From Flavobacterium hydrocarbonoxydans (lineage in GTDB: Bacteria > Bacteroidota > Bacteroidia > Flavobacteriales > Flavobacteriaceae), in NCBI RefSeq assembly GCF_009789235.1, contig NZ_WSTB01000001.1, positions 310,001 through 374,000 on the forward strand: a stretch of 64,000 bases of DNA, given 5' to 3'. How positions within the stretch are numbered: the stretch's first letter is position 1; the number at the start of each line of letters is the position of its first letter. The position numbers and the translations under genes were made by a program. Below are positions 16,727 through 24,149 of the stretch, in pieces. Under the pieces are notes generated by a model. The model did not search any database and was not told the DNA's origin. It saw only the letters and a program-made list of their open reading frames with translations.

Positions 16727-18961
16727 ATGAACAAGGAAAAAAAACTGTGGATAGGTTTTGCACTTGTGATGAGTATCTCTTTTTCTGTCTTAGGATATTA
16801 CGGATATGAGATCTATCAGGAAGCACCTCCTATTCCAACCGAAATAGTTGGGCCAAACAACACCGTAATCTTTACCTCTGAGGAAATTAAGGATGGGCAG
16901 AATGTATGGCAAAGTATGGGTGGACAGGAAGTTGGTACTATTTGGGGACATGGTGCCTATGTAGCGCCAGACTGGACTGCAGACTGGCTGCATAGAGAAG
17001 CCATGTTTATTTTGGATAAATTATCCGAAAAGGAATATGCAAAAACTTTTGCAGAACTGACAGAAGAGCAGCAGGCCACAATGAAAATCAGGCTACAAAA
17101 TGATGTTCGCAAAAACACCTACGACAGTAGTACTGGCATCATAACCATTTCTCAAAACAGGATTGAAGCCATAGCCTATTTGAGTAAGTATTATGAAGGG
17201 TTGTTTATGGATGATCCCAAATTTGAGACACTACGCCATAATTATGCGATTCCAAAAATGTCTATAAAAGATCCGGAAAGAATGCATAAAATGAACGCTT
17301 TTTTCTTTTGGGCAACCTGGGCAACTGTAACAGAAAGACCAAATCAGAAAATTTCATACACACACAACTGGCCATCTGATGAATTAGTTGGAAATGTGGC
17401 TACCAAAGATCTTCTTGTATGGTCAGGAGTTAGTATCATACTGCTGTTATTTTGCATCGGTGTTCTAATTTTTTATCATGTGCGATCAGGCGAAGATGAG
17501 CATTTCAAAATACCAGTTCAGGATCCACTATTAAAACAAGGAATGACACCTTCGATGTTTCGAATAAAAAAATATCTTTGGGTCGTAAGTCTTTTAATTG
17601 TATTGCAAGTTGTAATGGGGGTCATTACTGCACACTACGGCGTAGAAGGAAACGGATTCTTTGGTATTCCTCTGGATCAGATTCTGCCTTACGCAGTAAC
17701 AAGAACCTGGCATACTCAACTGGCTATATTCTGGATAGCAACCGCTTGGCTTGCAACTGGATTATACATTGCACCGGCTGTTGCAGGGAAAGACCCAAAA
17801 TTTCAAACATTTGGTGTTGATTTTTTATTCTATGCTTTAATTCTAATTGTATTAGGCTCAATGGCCGGACAATGGTTTGGGGTAATGCAGAAACTTAATT
17901 TGGTAGAAAACTTCTGGTTTGGTCATCAAGGTTACGAATATGTAGATTTAGGTCGATTCTGGCAAATATTCCTTCTTGTAGGATTGTTTCTTTGGCTGGC
18001 ATTAATGGTTCGTCCTTTACTTCCGGTACTGAAGAAAAAAACAGGCGAAAGAAATCTTATCATAATGTTCCTAATCTCATGTACCGCTATTGCTACTTTC
18101 TATGCAGCTGGCCTAATGTGGGGAAGACAGACCAATCTGGCAATTGCTGAATATTGGAGATGGTGGGTTGTGCATCTATGGGTAGAAGGCTTTTTTGAAG
18201 TGTTTGCTACTGTAGTAATTGCTTTCTTATTTGTTCGTTTAGGTCTGTTAAAAACAAAAACAGCAACGCTGAATGTTATTTTCTCTACTATCATTTTTAT
18301 GTCTGGAGGAATTTTAGGAACATTTCATCATCTTTATTTCTCAGGAACGCCAACTGCTGTGATGGCTCTTGGGGCAACCTTTAGCGCTTTGGAGATTGTG
18401 CCTCTGGTTTTAATTGGGTATGAAGCCTACCATAACTACAAACTTTCAAAATCAACACAATGGATCAAGGATTATAAATGGCCTATCTATTTTATGATTG
18501 CTGTTGCTTTCTGGAATTTCTTAGGAGCCGGAGTATTTGGTTTTATCATTAATCCGCCTATTGCTTTATATTACGTTCAGGGCTTAAACACAACGCCTTT
18601 GCATGGACATACTGCCTTATTTGGAGTCTATGGAATGCTCGGAATTGGTTTGATGCTATTTGTGCTCCGCAGTTTGTACAGACATGAGATATGGAATGAA
18701 AAAGCAATGAAATTCATATTCTGGTCTACCAATATTGGATTGCTGGCTATGGCTTTATTGAGTCTTCTTCCTGTTGGAATTTGGCAAGCTATAGAAAGTA
18801 TCGAGCACGGAATGTGGTATGCACGTTCGGCCGAACTAATGCAGCAGCCAGCGATGGTAACCTTGAAATGGCTTAGGGCTATCGGCGATACTATTTTCGG
18901 ATTTGGAGTATTGGCATTGTGCTGGTTTGTCTTTGACCTTACCCTTAGAAAAAAAAGTTAG
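16727..18961 (+). CDS. norB: Quinol-dependent nitric oxide reductase (qNOR)
   Basis: 744 aa, the single-subunit NorZ form. An N-terminal helix and soluble domain (residues 30-210, with GQNVWQSMGGQEVGTIWGHG) replace the NorC subunit, followed by about 13 helices of a heme-copper oxidase fold (HTQLAIFWIATAWL, FHHLYFSGTP). It reduces 2 NO to N2O with quinol. It follows azurin in an Fnr-type operon and ends at a strong terminator. With NosZ it converts NO to N2. Confidence 0.96.
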   Translation: MNKEKKLWIGFALVMSISFSVLGYYGYEIYQEAPPIPTEIVGPNNTVIFTSEEIKDGQNVWQSMGGQEVGTIWGHGAYVAPDWTADWLHREAMFILDKLSEKEYAKTFAELTEEQQATMKIRLQNDVRKNTYDSSTGIITISQNRIEAIAYLSKYYEGLFMDDPKFETLRHNYAIPKMSIKDPERMHKMNAFFFWATWATVTERPNQKISYTHNWPSDELVGNVATKDLLVWSGVSIILLLFCIGVLIFYHVRSGEDEHFKIPVQDPLLKQGMTPSMFRIKKYLWVVSLLIVLQVVMGVITAHYGVEGNGFFGIPLDQILPYAVTRTWHTQLAIFWIATAWLATGLYIAPAVAGKDPKFQTFGVDFLFYALILIVLGSMAGQWFGVMQKLNLVENFWFGHQGYEYVDLGRFWQIFLLVGLFLWLALMVRPLLPVLKKKTGERNLIIMFLISCTAIATFYAAGLMWGRQTNLAIAEYWRWWVVHLWVEGFFEVFATVVIAFLFVRLGLLKTKTATLNVIFSTIIFMSGGILGTFHHLYFSGTPTAVMALGATFSALEIVPLVLIGYEAYHNYKLSKSTQWIKDYKWPIYFMIAVAFWNFLGAGVFGFIINPPIALYYVQGLNTTPLHGHTALFGVYGMLGIGLMLFVLRSLYRHEIWNEKAMKFIFWSTNIGLLAMALLSLLPVGIWQAIESIEHGMWYARSAELMQQPAMVTLKWLRAIGDTIFGFGVLALCWFVFDLTLRKKS

Positions 18962-18975
18962 TAAACTAAAATAGA

Positions 18976-19005
18976 AACATCTGGGAGAATATACTCCCAG
19001 ATGTT
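18976..19005 (+). terminator. Terminator after norB
   Basis: Perfect 12-bp stem (AACATCTGGGAG / CTCCCAGATGTT) with a six-base loop, followed by CTTTC. Confidence 0.8.
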
Positions 19006-19205
19006 CTTTCAATCAAAGCCTTGAGCAACTTGTTTTGTACTTAAAATAAAAAATGATCTTTGGCGAACATTTAAGGAGTGATGTTCAAAAAAAACTCGGT
19101 ATTATTAGTGCTTTAGATGTTTGAAAATTCAAAAAATACCGAACCTCTAAAAATGTTGCACATCAAGAATATGAATTCATATTTTAAAGGTAGCTTGATA
19201 TTGGT

Positions 19206-19217
19206 TGACATAAGTCA
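19206..19217. promoter_or_regulatory. TGAC-N4-GTCA dyad
   Basis: TGAC-ATAA-GTCA is a perfect dyad resembling a Crp-like operator variant. It lies 290 bp before nadB and just ahead of the nadA relic, so it may have belonged to the lost nadA copy. Confidence 0.35.
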
Positions 19218-19244
19218 TTATTTAATTTATTAAAACGGGCCCCT

Positions 19245-19347
19245 ACTACCGTTTTCATTGTGGCTACAGAAGTCGGAATCGTGTGCGAGTCTTTAAAAGC
19301 AGTATTTTATAAAAAGCTGATTCCGACTCCTTCCACACAAGACTAAT
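19245..19347 (+). pseudogene. nadA: nadA relic (C-terminal fragment)
   Basis: Translation gives FIVATEVGI followed by YKKLIPTPST, which matches NadA residues 228-254 of the intact gene at 1484, and at DNA level shares TTGTGGCTACAGAAGT. The rest of nadA is missing. It sits directly upstream of nadB in the same direction, so it is the remnant of a former nadA-nadB pair. Confidence 0.75.
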
Positions 19348-19494
19348 TGGTAAACAAATCTTTATTAAGATAAATACACCTAAAACAGCTTATCTACATC
19401 ACAAAACAAATGTTGCGGATTAAAATAAATGTAATAAGAGAAGCGTGAAACGCACAAACCCATAAAAATCTTAAACTTTCTTAAACCTAAAAAT

Positions 19495-21006
19495 ATGCCT
19501 AAGACTGACATTCTAATAGTAGGTTCTGGTATTTCAGGACTATTTTTTGCCATTAAAACGGCAAGAAAACGCCCCGATTTATCTATTTGTATCATGACAA
19601 AAGAAAAGGCTAACAACACCAATACGCAACTTGCGCAAGGAGGAATAGCTGTAGTCACCAATCAATTGAAAGATAGTTTTGAACAGCATATAAAAGATAC
19701 GCTGAAATCTGGCGCTGGACTTTGTGATGAAGAAATTGTTAAAATGGTTATTCAACAAGCTCCCGAAAGATTAGAAGAACTAATAGAACTTGGTGCCATA
19801 TTTGATAAAAATAAGGAAGGCCAATGGGATTTAGGACTAGAAGGTGGCCATTCACAACATCGAATTCTACATCATAAAGACAGTTCAGGATTAGAAATTG
19901 AAAAAAAGCTCCTTTCAATTATCACTCAAACAGCAAATATTGAACTTTTAGAAAATCATCAGGTCATAGAATTAAATACTGAAACAAAGCGCAATGAAGT
20001 GAATTGCACCGGTGCTTTTTTTTATGATAAGAACAATAACGCAATAAAATATATACGTACCAGAGCTATTGTGCTTAGCACAGGTGGCTGCGGACAACTC
20101 TTTGAAAACACAACCAATCCTGCAATTGCTACTGGTGACGGAATTGCAATGGCGGCTCGTGCAGGAGTCGAAATCAAAGATATGCAATACATGCAATTTC
20201 ACCCTACAGCATTAGCTTCCGGGAATAAAAATCCGCTATTCTTAATTTCAGAAGCTGTAAGAGGTTTTGGAGCCTATATTATAAACGACGAACACAAAAG
20301 ATTTCTTTTTAAATACGATTTAAGAGGTGAACTAGCTACCCGAGATATTGTTTCCCGTGCTATTAGTATCGAAATGCTCGAAACTCAAAAAAAACATGTA
20401 TATCTGGATTGTAGACATTTAGATCAAGATGATTTTTTTAAACATTTTCCTTCTATTTCCGCCCATTGCAATGCAATAGGTTTATATCCGGAAAAAGATC
20501 TGGTTCCAATTGTTCCTGCGGCTCATTACCAATGTGGTGGTATTAAAGTAGACCGCAACGGTGTTACGACAATCAAAAATTTATATGCCATTGGTGAATG
20601 TGCCCGGACAGGATTACATGGGAAAAATAGATTGGCATCTAATTCACTTCTTGAAGCTTTGGTTTTTGCTCATCAGGCATCCAACAACATTGATAAAACT
20701 ATTGCCGCATTTATTTTTTCTTCCAAAATCCTTCTTCCCAAATTTTCAACCGTAAATATTAAAAATAACTACGAACCGTACCAAATTTTAAAAAAAGAAC
20801 TACAGAAACTTATAACTTCATTTTATGCCAGCGATGAACACGACACGCATTTAGCAATGCTAAAAATAAAAATGCTAAAAAATGAAGCAGAAAATCTTAT
20901 AGATAAAAATGAAATTACAATTCCATTTATTGATTTCTCAAATATGCTAACGACGGCCTTAATTATTATCAAACAATGCCAACCTGAAAAAGAACATTCA
21001 TACTAA
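19495..21006 (+). CDS. nadB: L-aspartate oxidase
   Basis: 503 aa. FAD enzyme that oxidises aspartate to iminoaspartate for NadA. The dinucleotide-binding motif GSGISGLFFA is at residues 8-17, and fumarate-reductase-family motifs follow (QLAQGGIA, GGHSQHRILHH, MQFHPTA, RLASNSLLEALVFA). NadB can use fumarate in place of O2, so it works anaerobically. Ric follows 29 bp later, probably in one transcript. It lies next to a nadA relic; intact nadA is at 1484. Confidence 0.95.
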   Translation: MPKTDILIVGSGISGLFFAIKTARKRPDLSICIMTKEKANNTNTQLAQGGIAVVTNQLKDSFEQHIKDTLKSGAGLCDEEIVKMVIQQAPERLEELIELGAIFDKNKEGQWDLGLEGGHSQHRILHHKDSSGLEIEKKLLSIITQTANIELLENHQVIELNTETKRNEVNCTGAFFYDKNNNAIKYIRTRAIVLSTGGCGQLFENTTNPAIATGDGIAMAARAGVEIKDMQYMQFHPTALASGNKNPLFLISEAVRGFGAYIINDEHKRFLFKYDLRGELATRDIVSRAISIEMLETQKKHVYLDCRHLDQDDFFKHFPSISAHCNAIGLYPEKDLVPIVPAAHYQCGGIKVDRNGVTTIKNLYAIGECARTGLHGKNRLASNSLLEALVFAHQASNNIDKTIAAFIFSSKILLPKFSTVNIKNNYEPYQILKKELQKLITSFYASDEHDTHLAMLKIKMLKNEAENLIDKNEITIPFIDFSNMLTTALIIIKQCQPEKEHSY

Positions 21007-21035
21007 TTAATAACCTTAAGTCTTTATAACTTCCT

Positions 21036-21752
21036 ATGAAAACAACAAACAAAACCACAATTGGCGAAATCGCAGCTGATGATTTTAGGACGGCAGCAAT
21101 TTTTTCAAAATATAGCATTGATTTTTGTTATAAAGGTCATCGTACCTTAAAAGAAGCCTGCAAAAAACGAGGCATTGAGGAGTCTCTTTTAATTGAGGAG
21201 CTTGATCGTGCAACAAATAATTCGGCCAACCAATCTTTTAATTATAAATCATGGTCATCGGATCTGTTGGCAGACTATATAGAAAAAACACATCATCGAT
21301 ATGTGGCTGAAAAAACACCCGTGTTGCTTAAATTATTAAATGAATTATGTACTCTTCATGGTGAAACATATCCTGACCTCTTTGAAATTAATACTTTATT
21401 TACTGAATCTGCCTTAGATCTCTCTGCTAATATGAGAAAAAAAGAACAGATCCTTTTTCCTTTTATAAAAAAAATAAATGAGGCGCATGCGAAAGGATTA
21501 TTTTTAGAGATAGCACACTTTGGAACTCTTGAAAATCAAATACTTTTAATTAAAGAAGAACATGATACAGTAGGACAACGCTTTAAAAAAATTGCTGCAT
21601 TAACCAAAAATTATACCGCTCCAGCAGATACCTGCAATACTTATAAAGTAACTTTTGCAATGCTTAAAGAATTTGAACGTGACCTGCACAAGCATATTCA
21701 TCTTGAGAATAATATTTTATTTCCAAAATCCGTAGCACTTGAAAAAGCTTAG
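21036..21752 (+). CDS. ric: Ric/YtfE/ScdA di-iron repair protein
   Basis: 238 aa: an N-terminal ScdA domain (DFRTAAIFSKYSIDFCYKGH, with the conserved Cys of the FCC-like motif) and a C-terminal hemerythrin-like four-helix domain with conserved His/Glu (HHRYVAEKTP, EEHDTVGQRF, HKHIHLENNILFPK). These proteins repair NO- and ROS-damaged iron-sulfur clusters. Placement after nadB and beside qNOR fits protection of Fe-S enzymes such as NadA and HemN during NO respiration. Confidence 0.92.
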   Translation: MKTTNKTTIGEIAADDFRTAAIFSKYSIDFCYKGHRTLKEACKKRGIEESLLIEELDRATNNSANQSFNYKSWSSDLLADYIEKTHHRYVAEKTPVLLKLLNELCTLHGETYPDLFEINTLFTESALDLSANMRKKEQILFPFIKKINEAHAKGLFLEIAHFGTLENQILLIKEEHDTVGQRFKKIAALTKNYTAPADTCNTYKVTFAMLKEFERDLHKHIHLENNILFPKSVALEKA

Positions 21753-21771
21753 ATAAAGTTCTTTAAATTAT

Positions 21772-21866
21772 TAGTTTTATCACACAATCGTTGCACATAC
21801 TATTCTGAAAAATAATATTCCTTCTAAATCAATTACTAAATCTTAAGGTTAGAATTCGCAGCTCTC
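21772..21866 (+). repeat. Degenerate 95-bp repeat, copy 1
   Basis: Shares the layout ATCGTGGCACA (here ATCGTTGCACA), about 40 AT-rich bases, then a TTAAGGTTAGAATTCGCAG tail with copies at 22500 and 23546. It is the most diverged of the three. The tail resembles the GTTCGAA of a tRNA T-arm, so these may be old attachment sites. Confidence 0.45.
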
Positions 21867-22204
21867 CTATTAAAGATTAGATACGAATTCCATCAATCCC
21901 CAACGGGACATCCAAACCAAATTCATAAAGCCAATGAAAGACAGCCTCTACTTCCAGTAAGCCAATCTCTTCAAATCCTCCATAAAATGGTGCGTGATTT
22001 GTCCTTTTGGGGTCACTCTACAGGACAAAAAAACCGTTGTTTTTTAAATAAAATAAGCTTACCATTCCGAAATAATCAAAGAAAAATTATAATCGCTCAA
22101 TTCAATTTATTACTTTAACTAAGTAAATACAACCAGAACACAAAAAGCTGTAAAACAAACAATTGACCAAAATTTATTATCTTTATCTTAAAAACATTTT
22201 GGTC
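21867..22204. other. Gene-poor gap with an unidentified minus-strand fragment
   Basis: On the minus strand about 22005-21890 encodes a protein-like stretch (HAPFYGGFEEIGLL, then a segment ending LGIDGIRI and a stop) with no start; I could not name its family. A promoter (TTG at 22162, TATCTTTA near 22177) for the next gene closes the gap. Confidence 0.35.
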
Positions 22205-22414
22205 ATGGAATTTGGAGAATATGAATATACAGGAAGAATTACGCCTCTTGAAGCTCAAAAAATGCCTAATGATGAAGGAATGAATGTTACTTTGGAAGAA
22301 GCTACCGAAATTTTAAAATTTCTAGCTAAAATGGCAGATGTAACTGTACGGAAATTTTTTAAACGAAATAAGAAGATATATAACCAATTTAGGTTTTGTA
22401 GCAATCGATTTTAA
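22205..22414 (+). CDS. Small hypothetical protein, mobile-element type
   Basis: 69 aa from the ATG at 22205; a start further upstream would overlap the promoter (TTG...TATCTTTA). MEFGEYEYTGRITPLEAQKM then VTLEEATEILKFLAKMADVTV resembles short proteins common in Bacteroidota integrative elements that carry an EEA-x-x-IL-x-FL motif. Function unknown. Copies of a degenerate repeat lie on both sides. Confidence 0.5.
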   Translation: MEFGEYEYTGRITPLEAQKMPNDEGMNVTLEEATEILKFLAKMADVTVRKFFKRNKKIYNQFRFCSNRF

Positions 22415-22499
22415 TATTTAAAATCTCAATTATAGTAATTATAGAGCACATCGATTCGAAACTTTATTAGCATAAAAAGCTCATAGTATTATTACTTTA

Positions 22500-22590
22500 A
22501 GTTTTGTGGCAAAATCGTGGCACATGATGTTTTATAAAAAATAAAACTCATTAAAATCAACACCCAAGAAGTTTAAGTTCGAAACATTAC
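22500..22590 (+). repeat. Degenerate 95-bp repeat, copy 2
   Basis: TTTTGTGGCAAAATCGTGGCA, an AT-rich middle with ATAAAAC, then AAGAAGTTTAAGTTCGAA. Closely matches copy 3 at 23546, about 1.05 kb away. Confidence 0.6.
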
Positions 22591-22663
22591 TAAATGATAT
22601 TCTTTTTTAATAATGCAAACAAAGAAAATTAAAGATATCAAAACAAAGTTAAATAAGCTCTTT

Positions 22664-22918
22664 TTAACTAATCTTAATGGAACTTTCATCAGTAAGCGGG
22701 TTTAAAAATATCAGGCCATTATCTGCCAAAAATATTAAAGCGTCCAAAACGTTAGCTTGCTTTTCTCTTTCCAAGGATAAATTCTCATTATTAATATTCA
22801 TCCTTTCAAAATGAGGGAGTACGGTTTTAGTCAATTCTTCCAAAGTGAAGCTCTTGTCATAATTTTGGGTAAGGGTGCACAATATCTTATTATTTAATTT
22901 TAATGATATATCCGGCAT
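22664..22918 (-). CDS. Small hypothetical protein
   Basis: 84 aa, mainly alpha-helical with SLEREKQANVLDALIFLADNGLIFL near the C-terminus, which looks like a short winged-helix or helical module. No family recognised. It lies between copies 2 and 3 of the degenerate repeat and is the only intact frame there. Confidence 0.4.
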   Translation of the reverse strand: MPDISLKLNNKILCTLTQNYDKSFTLEELTKTVLPHFERMNINNENLSLEREKQANVLDALIFLADNGLIFLNPLTDESSIKIS

Positions 22919-22984
22919 GCAGCAGTTTTAACTAAAATTACAAAAAAAATCAAGAAATAAAAATTAATTTATAAGCTGCGTTCC

Positions 22985-23345
22985 AAATTATCATACGCAG
23001 TATTTGACTATATGAGTTTTTGCCTTTACGATAACAGCTTTGTCCTATAATAAGTATTGAACGTCCGGCAGTACAACTATTTTCTGCATAATAGTTGTTA
23101 AACATTATACCTTCTTTCGCAGACTTTCGATAGTAGGAATTTCGTATCCTACTAAACGATGTGTGTATTCGCTAATGTTTGACTGACCGATATGGTCACC
23201 AAAAATCATCAAAATATTTGTTTTTTTTTTAGTTGCTTGTGCTTTGGCATTCTGAAAAAGGGACAAATGCTGTCGTAACTATTATAATCAATAGCATAGT
23301 AATTTTGGCAAATTTATTGAATGGTTCTTGGAGGATTGTTCTCAT
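22985..23345 (-). pseudogene. Broken sulfatase (arylsulfatase N-terminus)
   Basis: From ATG at 23344 the frame gives a signal-like start (MRTILQEPFNKF, then FVPFSECQ), then stops; after a frameshift it resumes as NILMIFGDHIGQSN (metal-binding GDD replaced by GDH) and, after another shift, YYAENSCTAGRS, which carries the catalytic C-x-A-x-R of sulfatases. At least two frame breaks and no C-terminal two-thirds: a relic. Confidence 0.75.
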
Positions 23346-23545
23346 AATTTCAGCTTTTATAGATGTTTTTTTATATCATTTGCTCTTTATTCTTACTTAA
23401 AAAGCAATCGAAATTACGATTAACTATTGTCAATAATTTCAGAACTTTGTTGCAAATTTTAATTTGGAACCGATTTAATTTCAATTATATAAATCTATAA
23501 AAGAATGAAAATGTTATTTCCTGTATTGTTAATAATCATCATTCT

Positions 23546-23640
23546 AATTCTTGTGGCCGAATCGTGGCACAGTGTTATTTCGAAAAATAAAACCAGCAAA
23601 ATGAATGCTTAAGAAGTTTAGGTTCGAATGTGCAGCTGAT
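23546..23640 (+). repeat. Degenerate 95-bp repeat, copy 3
   Basis: TTCTTGTGGCCGAATCGTGGC, an AT-rich middle with AAAAATAAAAC, then AAGAAGTTTAGGTTCGAA. With copy 2 it brackets the small gene at 22664 and the sulfatase relic. Confidence 0.6.
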
Positions 23641-23886
23641 AGCTTTAAAATAGTACTTGCCAAGACCTCCTTTAAAATTTAATATATTTATATTAAACTG
23701 CTCTTGTTTTATCCATTGTAGCTTTTTTTACTTTTTTGCCAGCCTCTATGCCAGTCAGTCTATAAGGATTCTGGCAATAATGCTGTTTTTCTTCAGGAAA
23801 AAGAATCGTATAAGAGCAGCCAATCATACAGCAAATTTCCGACAATCTAAGCCGCTCCAGATCTTAAGTTAACCTTACTTTCCAAC
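23641..23886. other. Gap with no supported gene
   Basis: Only short open frames without family resemblance; base composition suggests decayed coding sequence. It ends at the hairpin that begins at 23887. Confidence 0.4.
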
Positions 23887-23935
23887 AAAAAATGCCGCAA
23901 TTATGGATTATAAAACCATGAAAGCGGCATTTTTT
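23887..23935 (-). terminator. Bidirectional terminator at the end of cassette A
   Basis: AAAAATGCCGC pairs perfectly with GCGGCATTTTT across a 25-base loop that contains its own ATGG/CCAT pairing; T-runs on both strands. On the minus strand it would end the crRNA-like transcript that starts near 24037. Confidence 0.8.
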
Positions 23936-23990
23936 AAAGTAATCCAAAGTAATTCTTCTTTCTGATGAAAAAAGCGCCTCGATACCTTAA

Positions 23991-24037
23991 TTTCTAATCA
24001 TTAATCAAACCACAATATTTACTAGCTCAACATTTCA
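23991..24037 (-). ncRNA. Single crRNA-like unit of cassette A (guide + one repeat)
   Basis: The minus strand at 24016-23991 reads ATTGTGGTTTGATTAATG then ATTAGAAA. This pairs with the tracrRNA anti-repeat at 28579-28605 in three helices of about 8, 6 and 8 bp separated by a 2x2 mismatch and a one-base bulge, the usual form of type II-C repeat:anti-repeat duplexes. Upstream on the same strand TTG (24070-24068) and CACTTTTG (24050-24043) form a TTG-N17-nAnnTTTG promoter with a start near 24037, leaving a guide of about 21 nt. No second repeat follows; the strong hairpin at 23935-23887 would end the RNA. Confidence 0.7.
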
Positions 24038-24149
24038 TAGCACAAAAGTGCTAATTCTATTTTAATCAACCCTAAATGTAAATCACTAAAAATCAAATAT
24101 AAGCCTGTTTTATTTATAATTGCGTGATTACAAAGTTATTCAATATAAT

